Positions 1 through 6,092 are shown, counted from the first letter of the stretch. The stretch is DNA of 7,042 nt from an uncultured bacterium (GCA_903896775.1 CAITZE010000314.1:1-7042); one strand, 5' to 3'. Numbers and translations: made by a program. The notes: generated by a model not told the origin, from the sequence alone.

Positions 1-1290
1 CTCGAACTCTTTGGCGACGTCTTTGAACGCGTGCGCCGAGATTACGTCGAGGAAGTTTCCGATCAGACGCTGCTGGAGAACGCCATCAGCGGCATGCTCA
101 CCTCGCTCGATCCGCACTCCGCATACATGCCTGCCAAGAGTATGCAGGACTTCCAAGAGCAGACCAGCGGCGAGTTCGGCGGTCTCGGTCTCGAAATCAC
201 TATGGAAGATGGCATCGTGAAGGTGGTCTCGCCCATCGACGACACACCCGCCTCCAAAGCCGGCGTGCAGCCGGGCGACTACATCATCGCCATCGATGGC
301 AAACCCGCGCTCGGCCTGACCGTCACCGATGCGGCCAACAAAATGCGCGGCCCGATCAATACCCCGATCACCATCACTCTGCGCCGCATCGGCGTCGATC
401 CCTTCGACGTCAAGCTGGTACGCGCGAAAATTGTTCAGCAGTCGGTGCGCTCGCGCCCCGAAGGCGACGTTGGCTATATCCGCATCAGCAGTTTTACCGA
501 GCAAACCCAGACCGGTCTCGACAAAGCGATCAAAGACCTGAAAGCCAAGATCGGCGCCGACAAGATCAAAGGCTATGTCGTCGATTTGCGCAACAATCCG
601 GGCGGCCTGGTCGATCAGGCGGTGTCGGTGTCAGATACCTTCCTCGACCATGGCGAGATCGTCTCGACCCGCAGCCGCCGCGTCGAAGACACTCAACGTT
701 ATAATGCCAAGCCAGGTGACGCCACCGACGGCAAGCCGTTGGTGGTGCTGATCAACGACGGTTCGGCTTCGGCGTCGGAAATCGTTGCCGGCGCGCTGCA
801 AGATCATGGCCGCGCCATTTTGCTCGGCACACGCAGCTTCGGAAAGGGTTCGGTACAAACCGTCATTCCATTGGCACACGGCGAGTCCGCCATGCGCTTG
901 ACCACGGCGCGCTACTTCACGCCGAGCGGCCGTTCGATCCAGGCCAAAGGCATCGAACCCGATATCGAAGTCGAACAGGCGAAGGTCGAGACCATCGCGC
1001 CGCAGGGCTTCCGCCGCGCCGAGGCCGACTTGCAGGGCGCTTTGAAAAATCCAGACGACAAGGATAAAGACAAGGATAAGGACGCGAAGGGCAAGGATGC
1101 GCAACCGGCCGCGAAGCCGGGCGCCCCTGTGACGCCGCCGGCGCCGGGCGCCAATGCCGATCCGAAGAAAAATGCCGAACAGAAAGATGCTGCGGTTGAG
1201 CAGGATTACCAGCTGACCCGCGCGCTCGACTTGCTGCAAGGCATTGCGCTGTACCAACGCGCCTCGGCCAGCGAAACTGTGGTGAAATAG
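1..1290 (+). CDS. ctpA: S41 carboxy-terminal processing protease, copy A (5' end cut by window edge)
   Basis: This is a periplasmic serine protease of the Tsp/Prc/CtpA family, which cleaves substrates near their C-terminus. The reading frame is open from base 1, and its first residues match residue 48 onward of the complete copy B downstream. About 47 N-terminal residues, including the expected signal peptide, therefore lie outside the window; the GTG at 31 is internal. Numbered from base 1, a PDZ domain covers about residues 57-140 (GEFGGLG loop at 57-63). The S41 core has the GSASASE motif with nucleophile Ser257 and general base Lys282, 25 residues apart as in E. coli Prc and B. subtilis CtpB, and Gln286 in FGKGSVQ. 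An Asp/Lys then Pro/Ala linker (about 350-400) precedes a conserved C-terminal helix (DYQLTRALDLL). The catalytic residues are intact, so it looks functional. It differs from copy B by about 37 substitutions, a linker seven residues longer, and an extra ETVVK-like tail. Confidence 0.93.
   Translation, partial: LELFGDVFERVRRDYVEEVSDQTLLENAISGMLTSLDPHSAYMPAKSMQDFQEQTSGEFGGLGLEITMEDGIVKVVSPIDDTPASKAGVQPGDYIIAIDGKPALGLTVTDAANKMRGPINTPITITLRRIGVDPFDVKLVRAKIVQQSVRSRPEGDVGYIRISSFTEQTQTGLDKAIKDLKAKIGADKIKGYVVDLRNNPGGLVDQAVSVSDTFLDHGEIVSTRSRRVEDTQRYNAKPGDATDGKPLVVLINDGSASASEIVAGALQDHGRAILLGTRSFGKGSVQTVIPLAHGESAMRLTTARYFTPSGRSIQAKGIEPDIEVEQAKVETIAPQGFRRAEADLQGALKNPDDKDKDKDKDAKGKDAQPAAKPGAPVTPPAPGANADPKKNAEQKDAAVEQDYQLTRALDLLQGIALYQRASASETVVK
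1057..1080 (+). repeat. Tandem 12-base repeat coding Asp-Lys dipeptides in the copy A linker
   Basis: Two adjacent 12-base units (1057-1068 and 1069-1080) differ at one base and each encode Asp-Lys-Asp-Lys. The matching part of copy B (around 2587-2612) is shorter, and this region accounts for the seven-codon length difference between the proteins. Replication slippage is the likely cause. Confidence 0.7.
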
Positions 1291-1293
1291 ATT

Positions 1294-1340
1294 GGCCGCA
1301 AACGGCCTCGTGTTTTCCTGCTCGCGGACCGCACAGGAAA
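1294..1340 (+). terminator. Hairpins after ctpA copy A, possible weak terminator
   Basis: Just after the copy A stop codon there is a perfect 5-bp stem, GGCCG (1294-1298) with CGGCC (1303-1307), and a CAAA loop. It is followed by TTTT at 1313-1316. A second inverted repeat, TTTCCTG (1314-1320) with CAGGAAA (1334-1340), encloses a short GCG/CGC stem. Neither has a proper terminal T run, so any termination would be partial. The hairpins may instead protect the 3' end of the mRNA or set the ratio of the two paralogues. Confidence 0.35.
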
Positions 1341-1394
1341 GACATTGGATAGAATTTGCGTGTCGCACATCCTTTTGGAAACGGTGTCAATAAT

Positions 1395-2789
1395 ATGCGC
1401 GTGAAACTTTTAGCCGGTATGGCAGTCGTGGCGTTCAGCGTGAGCTTCGGTGTGATGCACGCCGCGCCGGCCCATGCCGCGGATATCAAGATTGATCCGA
1501 AAGGCGCCAAGTTCACTCAAGATACCTACAAGTATCTCGAACTCTTCGGCGACGTCTTCGAGCGCGTGCGCAAGGATTACGTCGAAGAAGTTTCCGACCA
1601 GACACTACTCGAGAACGCCATCAACGGCATGCTCACCTCGCTTGATCCGCACTCCGCATACATGCCCGCCAAAGGCTTCCAGGATATGCAGGAGCAGACT
1701 CGCGGCGAGTTTGGCGGCCTCGGTATTGAAGTCACCATGGAAGGCGGCATCGTAAAAGTCGTCTCGCCCATTGACGACACACCCGCCTCCAAAGCCGGCG
1801 TACAGCCGGGCGACTACATTATCGCCATCGACGGCAAACCGGCTCTCGGCCTGACCATCAACGAAGCCGTCGATAAGATGCGCGGCCCCATCGATAGCCC
1901 GATCACCATCACCTTGCGCCGCGCCGGCGTCGATCCCTTCGACGTCAAGCTGAAGCGCGCGAAGATCGTCGTCGCCTCGGTGAAGTCTCATGCCGAAGGC
2001 GACATCGGTTACATCCGCATCACCGGGTTCACCGAACAGACCCAGACCGGTCTCGACAAAGCGATCAAAGACCTGAAGGCCAAGATCGGCGCCGACAAGG
2101 TCAAGGGTTACGTTGTCGACCTGCGCAACAATCCGGGTGGCTTGCTGGATCAAGCGGTATCGGTCTCCGACACCTTCCTCGATCACGGCGAGATCGTCTC
2201 GACGCGCAGCCGCCGCCCCGAAGACACGCAGCGTTATAACGCGAAGCCCGGCGACGAGATCGACGGCAAGCCGCTGGTGGTCTTGATCAACGACGGCTCG
2301 GCTTCGGCTTCCGAAATCGTTGCCGGCGCACTGCAAGATCATGGCCGCGCGATTTTGCTGGGCACACGCAGCTTCGGCAAAGGTTCGGTGCAAACCATCA
2401 TCCCGCTGGCACGCGGCGAAAGCGCCATGCGCCTGACCACGGCGCGTTACTTCACGCCGAGCGGCCGTTCGATCCAGGCGAAGGGTATCGAACCCGATAT
2501 CGAAGTCGAACAGGCAAAAGTCGAGCCTATCGCGCCGCAGGGCTTCCGCCGCGCCGAGGCCGACTTGCAGGGCGCCTTGAAGAACCCCGACGATAAGGAC
2601 AAAGACAAGGACGCGGCTCCGGCAGCCAAGCCAGGAGCGCCGGTGACTCCGCCGGCTCCAGGCGCCAACGCCGACCCTAAGAAAAACGCCGAAGAGAAAG
2701 ACGCCGCGGTAGAGCAGGACTATCAGTTGACCCGCGCCCTCGATCTCTTGCGCGGCATCGCCCTCTACCAACGCGCTTCGGCGAACTAG
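1395..2789 (+). CDS. ctpA: S41 carboxy-terminal processing protease, copy B (complete)
   Basis: This complete paralogue of copy A has 464 residues and is probably an exported periplasmic processing protease. I chose the ATG at 1395 over the in-frame TTG at 1356 because it gives a clean signal peptide: Arg/Lys at positions 2 and 4, a hydrophobic core at about 5-21, and an AHA cleavage site after residue 28. The upstream ribosome binding site is weak (GGAAACGG, 1377-1384). The mature protein has an N-terminal helical part, a PDZ domain at about 104-187, and the S41 core with Ser304 in GSASASE, Lys329 and Gln333 in FGKGSVQ. An Asp/Lys then Pro/Ala linker (about 398-440) leads to the C-terminal helix. 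It follows copy A by 104 bases and precedes an envelope deacetylase-family gene, a neighbourhood I recall for ctpA in Alphaproteobacteria. The symbol rests on family resemblance; which copy is ancestral cannot be decided here. Confidence 0.95.
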   Translation: MRVKLLAGMAVVAFSVSFGVMHAAPAHAADIKIDPKGAKFTQDTYKYLELFGDVFERVRKDYVEEVSDQTLLENAINGMLTSLDPHSAYMPAKGFQDMQEQTRGEFGGLGIEVTMEGGIVKVVSPIDDTPASKAGVQPGDYIIAIDGKPALGLTINEAVDKMRGPIDSPITITLRRAGVDPFDVKLKRAKIVVASVKSHAEGDIGYIRITGFTEQTQTGLDKAIKDLKAKIGADKVKGYVVDLRNNPGGLLDQAVSVSDTFLDHGEIVSTRSRRPEDTQRYNAKPGDEIDGKPLVVLINDGSASASEIVAGALQDHGRAILLGTRSFGKGSVQTIIPLARGESAMRLTTARYFTPSGRSIQAKGIEPDIEVEQAKVEPIAPQGFRRAEADLQGALKNPDDKDKDKDAAPAAKPGAPVTPPAPGANADPKKNAEEKDAAVEQDYQLTRALDLLRGIALYQRASAN

Positions 2790-2802
2790 GCCAAAAGCCT
2801 AG
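2786..2802 (+). terminator. Hairpin overlapping the ctpA copy B stop codon
   Basis: CTAGGC (2786-2791) and GCCTAG (2797-2802) form a perfect 6-bp stem with a CAAAA loop, and the left arm includes the TAG stop codon. The hairpin after copy A also has a GGCC-type stem with a CAAA loop, so the two may be duplicates of one ancestral structure. There is no T run on the 3' side. It could be a weak terminator or an mRNA stability element. Confidence 0.35.
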
Positions 2803-2829
2803 AAGCCGCCGCGCGGGCCAGGATTGCTG

Positions 2830-2843
2830 CCCCTTTTAAGGGG
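2830..2843 (+). other. Short G/C palindrome in the ctpB-copy to deacetylase spacer
   Basis: CCCCT (2830-2834) and AGGGG (2839-2843) form a compact stem with a TTTA loop, 28 bases after the preceding hairpin. It may belong to a composite terminator with the hairpin at 2786-2802. It has no T run on its plus-strand 3' side. Confidence 0.35.
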
Positions 2844-2856
2844 GTATTAACGGGTG

Positions 2857-2887
2857 AACTGTTAGAACACAGTTGGGGAATACTGTG
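2857..2887 (+). promoter_or_regulatory. Overlapping, mutually exclusive inverted repeats upstream of the deacetylase gene
   Basis: Three arms share the core ACTGT or its complement: AACTGT (2857-2862), CACAGTT (2868-2874) and ACTGTG (2882-2887). The middle arm pairs perfectly over 6 bp with the left arm (6-base loop) or over 6 bp with the right arm (8-base loop), but not both at once. They end 47 bases before the chosen start codon, in the expected leader or promoter zone. They could be repeated protein-binding half-sites or alternative RNA folds. I do not recognise the motif. Confidence 0.4.
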
Positions 2888-2924
2888 ATGCCGTGCCTTT
2901 TGCAGAAGGCTCGCGGCAGAACCT

Positions 2925-2930
2925 GGAGGA
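2925..2930 (+). promoter_or_regulatory. Strong Shine-Dalgarno site for the deacetylase-family gene
   Basis: GGAGGA lies four bases before the ATG at 2935. It decides the start against the in-frame GTG at 2893 and the internal ATG at 3001, neither of which has a comparable site. Confidence 0.75.
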
Positions 2931-2934
2931 ATGC

Positions 2935-4611
2935 ATGGCGTTTTCGCCAGCCGCTCTTTTTCGTCGCGATACGGTGAAGGACCCGTTCGGCGGTGACGAT
3001 ATGGACGACGGCGAATCACGTTTCGCCGGCAAGGGGCCGAAGATTGCCCTCGCCGCGAGCGGGCTTTTGTTTGTGCTGCTGATCGGCGGCGTCGCCGCTA
3101 TCGTCATGACCGGCGATAAGAATGTCGCGCCGCCCGTCACCGGAAGTTTTGCCGACCTGCAGGTCGAAGAAGACACCACGGTTCCTGCCGCCGCCACCCC
3201 TGCCAACGCAGCCGCTACGCCCGCGGTTGTCGCGGACTCAACCGCCGCCACCGACCGGTCAGTCGAGCGCCGCCCATGGCTGGCCGACACCAATAATGCG
3301 ACGGCACCCCGCCCCGGTGTTGCCGACGCTTCTAAGCCGGCCGCGCCTGCTGCTGCAAAATCTGGCGTAACACCTCCGCCTGCACCTGTTGCCACCGCGG
3401 CCGTACCGCCCGCACCGGCGAAACCTGCTGATGTAAAGCCTGCTGACGTCAAAGCAGTGGACATCAAAGCAGCCGATGCTAAAGCTCCGGTGCCTGCAGC
3501 CATTCCTCCCGCTCCTGCTGCAAAGCCCACTGAAACCAAAACCGCCGTCATGACACCGCCACCGGCGACTGCGCCGACAACGGTTGCCATGGAGCCGAAG
3601 TCGATTTCGCTCAATGAGCCGGCGCGCACACCGACAACAACACCTGCCCCGGCAACCGGCAAAGCGCCCACGCCGCTGATGCCCGCGAGCCTGCCGGATG
3701 CAGATGAAAATAATCCGGCACGCGAAATCGCCGGGATCCCGGCTTTGCAAGCTTCCGGTCAAGCGCCCGGTGCACCGCGCCTTTTCGATTTACCCAAAGG
3801 CACCGACGTAGGACCCAATGTCGCTGGTGGCCGCCCGCGCCTCGTGGAGCCGCCGTTGCCGCCGACCGATAAAATCGCCGTCAGCGCACCGCCGCCGCGT
3901 TATGCAAATCTCACCGATGTAAAACACGATGCCGGCACACCTGCACCGGCAGCCACCGCCATGAAGGTCGCTTTCGTTATCAACGGATTGGGACTCAATC
4001 AGGGCGCCACCGACGCCGCCATCAACAAATTGCCGGCTGCGGTCACGCTATCTTTCAGCCCCTATGCCCGCGACCTCAAGAAGTGGATGGATAAGGCCAA
4101 GGAAAAAGGGCACGAGGTGCTGATCGAAGTGCCGATGGAGAGCAAGCAGTTCCCCGCCGATGATCCGGGCCCCTTGGGACTTTTGACCAGCGCGGAACCC
4201 AAAGAAAACCAAGACCGCCTTGAGACAATCTTGAAGAACGCCAATGGCGCTGTCGGCGTGCTTGATACCACGGGCAGTAAGTTCCGCGAGTCCAGTGAGT
4301 TCATCAATCCGGTCTTCGCGAAACTCAAGCAATCCAATCTGTTTTATGTTCAAGGCATGCCCGGCGTGCGGGTCGGTGAAGCAACTGTGCCGACCGCTGT
4401 CGCCGACCTTGTGGCCGATGAACGTCCCTTCCGCGCCGACATCGATGCGCGTCTTGATTACGCCGAACGTCTTGCCAAATACCAAGGCAGCGCCGTCGTA
4501 GCCATGAGCGCAAAGCCGGTAGGCTTTGAACGTCTCGTGCTCTGGCTCGATCAGGCTCAGAAAAAAGGCATCAGCCTCGCGCCCGTGTCGCAAGTTCTGA
4601 TCAAGCAGTAG
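2935..4611 (+). CDS. Membrane-anchored divergent polysaccharide deacetylase family protein (YibQ/DUF610-like)
   Basis: This 558-residue envelope protein has four parts. A short cytoplasmic N-terminus with RR at 10-11 is followed by one transmembrane segment at about 37-58 (start KIALAASGLL). A long low-complexity Pro/Ala/Thr region spans roughly 65-335, with a pentapeptide-like repeat (PADVK and variants) at 164-183. The C-terminal domain, about 343-558, resembles the divergent polysaccharide deacetylase family: KVAFVINGLGL at 344-354, GHEVLIEVPME at 392-402, and GVLDTTGSKF at 441-450. That domain has a single histidine (His393), so it lacks the histidine pair that binds metal in NodB-type deacetylases; activity is uncertain. 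The ATG at 2935 was chosen for its strong GGAGGA site at 2925-2930; a GTG at 2893 is in frame but less likely. By family and neighbours it may act in peptidoglycan or periplasmic maintenance, which is inference. Confidence 0.85.
   Translation: MAFSPAALFRRDTVKDPFGGDDMDDGESRFAGKGPKIALAASGLLFVLLIGGVAAIVMTGDKNVAPPVTGSFADLQVEEDTTVPAAATPANAAATPAVVADSTAATDRSVERRPWLADTNNATAPRPGVADASKPAAPAAAKSGVTPPPAPVATAAVPPAPAKPADVKPADVKAVDIKAADAKAPVPAAIPPAPAAKPTETKTAVMTPPPATAPTTVAMEPKSISLNEPARTPTTTPAPATGKAPTPLMPASLPDADENNPAREIAGIPALQASGQAPGAPRLFDLPKGTDVGPNVAGGRPRLVEPPLPPTDKIAVSAPPPRYANLTDVKHDAGTPAPAATAMKVAFVINGLGLNQGATDAAINKLPAAVTLSFSPYARDLKKWMDKAKEKGHEVLIEVPMESKQFPADDPGPLGLLTSAEPKENQDRLETILKNANGAVGVLDTTGSKFRESSEFINPVFAKLKQSNLFYVQGMPGVRVGEATVPTAVADLVADERPFRADIDARLDYAERLAKYQGSAVVAMSAKPVGFERLVLWLDQAQKKGISLAPVSQVLIKQ
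3421..3483 (+). repeat. Degenerate 15-base coding repeat (PADVK-like) in the linker
   Basis: Four successive five-residue units follow the pattern x-x-Asp-x-Lys: PADVK, PADVK, AVDIK, AADAK (residues 164-183). The DNA repeats have diverged at wobble positions, so the repeat is old or held at protein level. It lies in the extracytoplasmic Pro/Ala-rich spacer between the membrane anchor and the C-terminal domain. Confidence 0.6.
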
Positions 4612-4623
4612 CCACTCATCAGC

Positions 4624-5169
4624 ATGACTAAGCCTTATCGCCGCGGCGTCGGCATTGTCCTCATCAATCAGATGGGGCGCGTATTTGTCGCCCAACGCAT
4701 CGACAGCAAGCTGCCCGCATGGCAAATGCCGCAAGGCGGTATCGATAAGGGCGAAACACCGCGTGTCGCCGCTTTGCGTGAGTTGCTCGAAGAGATCGGC
4801 ACTGACAAAGCGCGCATCGTCGGCGTGACGCGGGCCTGGCTGCGTTACGACTTACCGGCCGATCTGCAACGTAAAATGTGGCGCGGGAAATACCGGGGTC
4901 AGGAACAGAAATGGTTTCTGATGCGCTTCACCGGCGTTGATGCCGACATCAATATCGAGACCGAGCATCCGGAATTCGTGGCGTGGAAGTGGTTGCCCTT
5001 CACGCATCTGCCGCGCGTCATCGTCGGCTTTAAGCGCGAGATCTATAAGCAGGTTGTCGCAGCTTTCAAAGACAGGGTGGCGGCGCTCGGAAAATCGCGG
5101 CCCGCTAAGAAGCCGGCGAAGAAGACGGCCAAAAAGAAGACGAAGAAAAAGACACGGAAAAAGCGATAG
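4624..5169 (+). CDS. rppH: RNA pyrophosphohydrolase (Nudix hydrolase) with a lysine-rich C-terminal tail
   Basis: RppH removes pyrophosphate from the 5' triphosphate end of mRNA in the cytoplasm, which opens the transcript to 5'-dependent decay by RNase E. The protein has 181 residues. The Nudix box at 38-60 is complete (GGIDKGE then RELLEEIGT). Other parts match E. coli RppH closely: WQMPQGG at 33-39, TRAWLRYDLP, EQKWFLMRF, PEFVAWKW and VGFKREIYK. The core ends near residue 155. Residues 156-181 are an added tail made almost only of Lys, Arg, Ala, Thr and Pro, absent from the E. coli protein as I recall it. The start lies 12 bases after the preceding stop and has no evident Shine-Dalgarno site, which suggests operon expression with translational coupling. 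The ATG is supported by the match of MTKPYRRGVGIVL to the family N-terminus. Confidence 0.95.
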   Translation: MTKPYRRGVGIVLINQMGRVFVAQRIDSKLPAWQMPQGGIDKGETPRVAALRELLEEIGTDKARIVGVTRAWLRYDLPADLQRKMWRGKYRGQEQKWFLMRFTGVDADINIETEHPEFVAWKWLPFTHLPRVIVGFKREIYKQVVAAFKDRVAALGKSRPAKKPAKKTAKKKTKKKTRKKR

Positions 5170-5177
5170 AGTATTTC

Positions 5178-5202
5178 GGGAAAAGTGGTCTCCGGTTTTC
5201 CC
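5178..5202. terminator. Palindromic hairpin between convergent genes, probable bidirectional terminator
   Basis: GGGAAAA (5178-5184) and TTTTCCC (5196-5202) form a perfect 7-bp stem, and a smaller UGG/CCG stem can form inside it. It lies in the 53-base gap between the stop codons of rppH and the ferritin-like gene. In either direction the stem carries its T run in the descending arm, so it could stop transcription from both sides. Its form (GGGAAAAGTGG...CCGGTTTTCCC) resembles a palindrome I recall as common between genes in Rhizobiales, so it may be one member of a dispersed repeat family. That recollection is unchecked. Confidence 0.55.
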
Positions 5203-5222
5203 TAAGAAAACGCGACCCAGCT

Positions 5223-6068
5223 TTAAGCCCGCGCGAGCTGCGGACGGAATTTCCGGCCACGGAACCAGACGATCAACCACAAAGCCTGCGTCAGTAGCTT
5301 GGCCGCCCAGCCTTCGGGCGCCAGGCCTGCGGCTTGCGCGAACATGTAGCCCGCGCGACGCACGTGGCGCTGCTGATAAAAACCAAACATGCGCTGCCCA
5401 TAGCTCGCTGTCGCTGTGCTGCGATCATAAGGCTCGCTGACCGCGTTGCCCGAGTGATAGGCCGAAGCGATCTCGTCGTCGTCGGCCTCCTTGAAGCGGG
5501 TCAGTGCAATACGTAAACGGTCCCATTTTGAGAATGCCCCAGCGGTGCCATTGGCCGCGTACCGCTCCATGTGGGAGAAAAACAGTTTGAAATGGCGAAA
5601 CTCGTCGGCAGCAATGTTCTTGCAGATTTGCTTCAAGACCGGTTCATCGACGGCATCGCGAATGGCGGAATAGAGCGAGCTGGTTCCCGTTTCGACAACA
5701 CAACGCGCACAAAGTTCGCCGATGAGTGAGCCGCGCACGGAAGCCGTGGCCTCTACCGGAATGCGGTACATATCCGTGAAGCGGGTAAAGCTTTTGTCGA
5801 AGTCGAAATCGGGGTCGGCAAGCTGCGCCCAACGGCCCAGCGCCATGCCATGCTGTTCTTCCTCTACCGCCCAACGCATGGCGACATCGCAGAAGTCCGC
5901 ATCGTCTTTGAAAACATTGCACAGATAGCGGCCGTAATCGGCGCCGTTGCGCTCGACCATCGCCGCGGTTTTGATGACCTTGATGACCTCGGGCGACACT
6001 TTCGACGCATCGAAGCGCTGCCAGTCGATCTGATCCAGGGTCCAGGATTGCTGCATAGGCGGGATCAT
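5223..6068 (-). CDS. Ferritin-like superfamily protein, putative diiron carboxylate protein
   Basis: The 281-residue protein is largely helical and cytoplasmic. The layout of acidic residues and histidines fits a ferritin-like four-helix bundle with a diiron site: Glu39 (AMVERNG), Glu70 and His73 (EEEQHG), Glu126 (VVETGTS, with Glu118 also nearby), and Glu156 and His159 (ADEFRHF). The two ExxH motifs, each paired with a glutamate on another helix, are typical of diiron oxidases and desaturase-like proteins rather than cage-forming ferritins, which are also shorter. The substrate and reaction are unknown. The C-terminus (about 255-281) is hydrophobic then basic, including ALWLIVWFRGRK, and might touch a membrane. 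The start at 6068 has an AGG six bases upstream; Met5 (codon 6054-6056) is a possible alternative. The gene lies 123 bases downstream of atpC on the same strand. Confidence 0.8.
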   Translation of the reverse strand: MIPPMQQSWTLDQIDWQRFDASKVSPEVIKVIKTAAMVERNGADYGRYLCNVFKDDADFCDVAMRWAVEEEQHGMALGRWAQLADPDFDFDKSFTRFTDMYRIPVEATASVRGSLIGELCARCVVETGTSSLYSAIRDAVDEPVLKQICKNIAADEFRHFKLFFSHMERYAANGTAGAFSKWDRLRIALTRFKEADDDEIASAYHSGNAVSEPYDRSTATASYGQRMFGFYQQRHVRRAGYMFAQAAGLAPEGWAAKLLTQALWLIVWFRGRKFRPQLARA

Positions 6069-6074
6069 CCTCAG

Positions 6075-6092
6075 CCTGCGATCTACCGCAGG
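6075..6092 (-). promoter_or_regulatory. Hairpin covering the ribosome binding site of the ferritin-like gene
   Basis: On the minus strand CCTGCG and CGCAGG form a perfect 6-bp stem with a six-base loop (plus-strand arms 6075-6080 and 6087-6092). The AGG ending the downstream arm is the best-placed Shine-Dalgarno site for the start at 6068, so the fold would hide it. Control of translation by RNA folding is an inference. The nearer GAGG abuts the ATG and could serve only the Met5 start. Confidence 0.4.

Larger units (their letters stand above)
1..2783 (+). repeat. Tandem gene duplication of ctpA (arms 1-1269 and 1536-2783)
   Basis: Two direct arms encode proteins about 91% identical by hand alignment: about 37 substitutions over roughly 415 aligned residues, plus one seven-codon indel in the linker. 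Synonymous differences are frequent but patchy. Some stretches are nearly identical, such as the bases coding for TQTGLDKAIKDLK (about 504-543 against 2040-2079). The left arm is cut by the window edge, so the full repeat unit, and whether more copies exist upstream, cannot be seen. The pattern fits an older duplication that may have been partly homogenised by gene conversion. Confidence 0.9.

Noticed and set aside
1350..1355. TAGAAT as a possible -10 box upstream of ctpA copy B
   Set aside because: It matches five of six consensus bases, but no acceptable -35 box is found 16-18 bases upstream.
1605..2771. A 388-codon open frame on the minus strand opposite ctpA copy B, and a similar 245-codon frame at 631-1368 opposite copy A
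   Set aside because: They lie opposite clear protease genes. Open antisense frames are expected from GC-rich codon use, and their similarity to each other follows from the duplication. The translations are Arg/Gly/Ala-rich with no recognisable domain.
2862..3671. A 269-codon minus-strand frame rich in Ala, Gly and Thr
   Set aside because: It mirrors the Pro/Ala/Thr-rich spacer of the deacetylase-family protein on the other strand. The composition is explained by that, and no fold or motif is visible.
4048..4734. A 228-codon minus-strand frame across the end of the deacetylase gene and the start of rppH
   Set aside because: It overlaps two well-supported genes on the opposite strand and shows no family motif.
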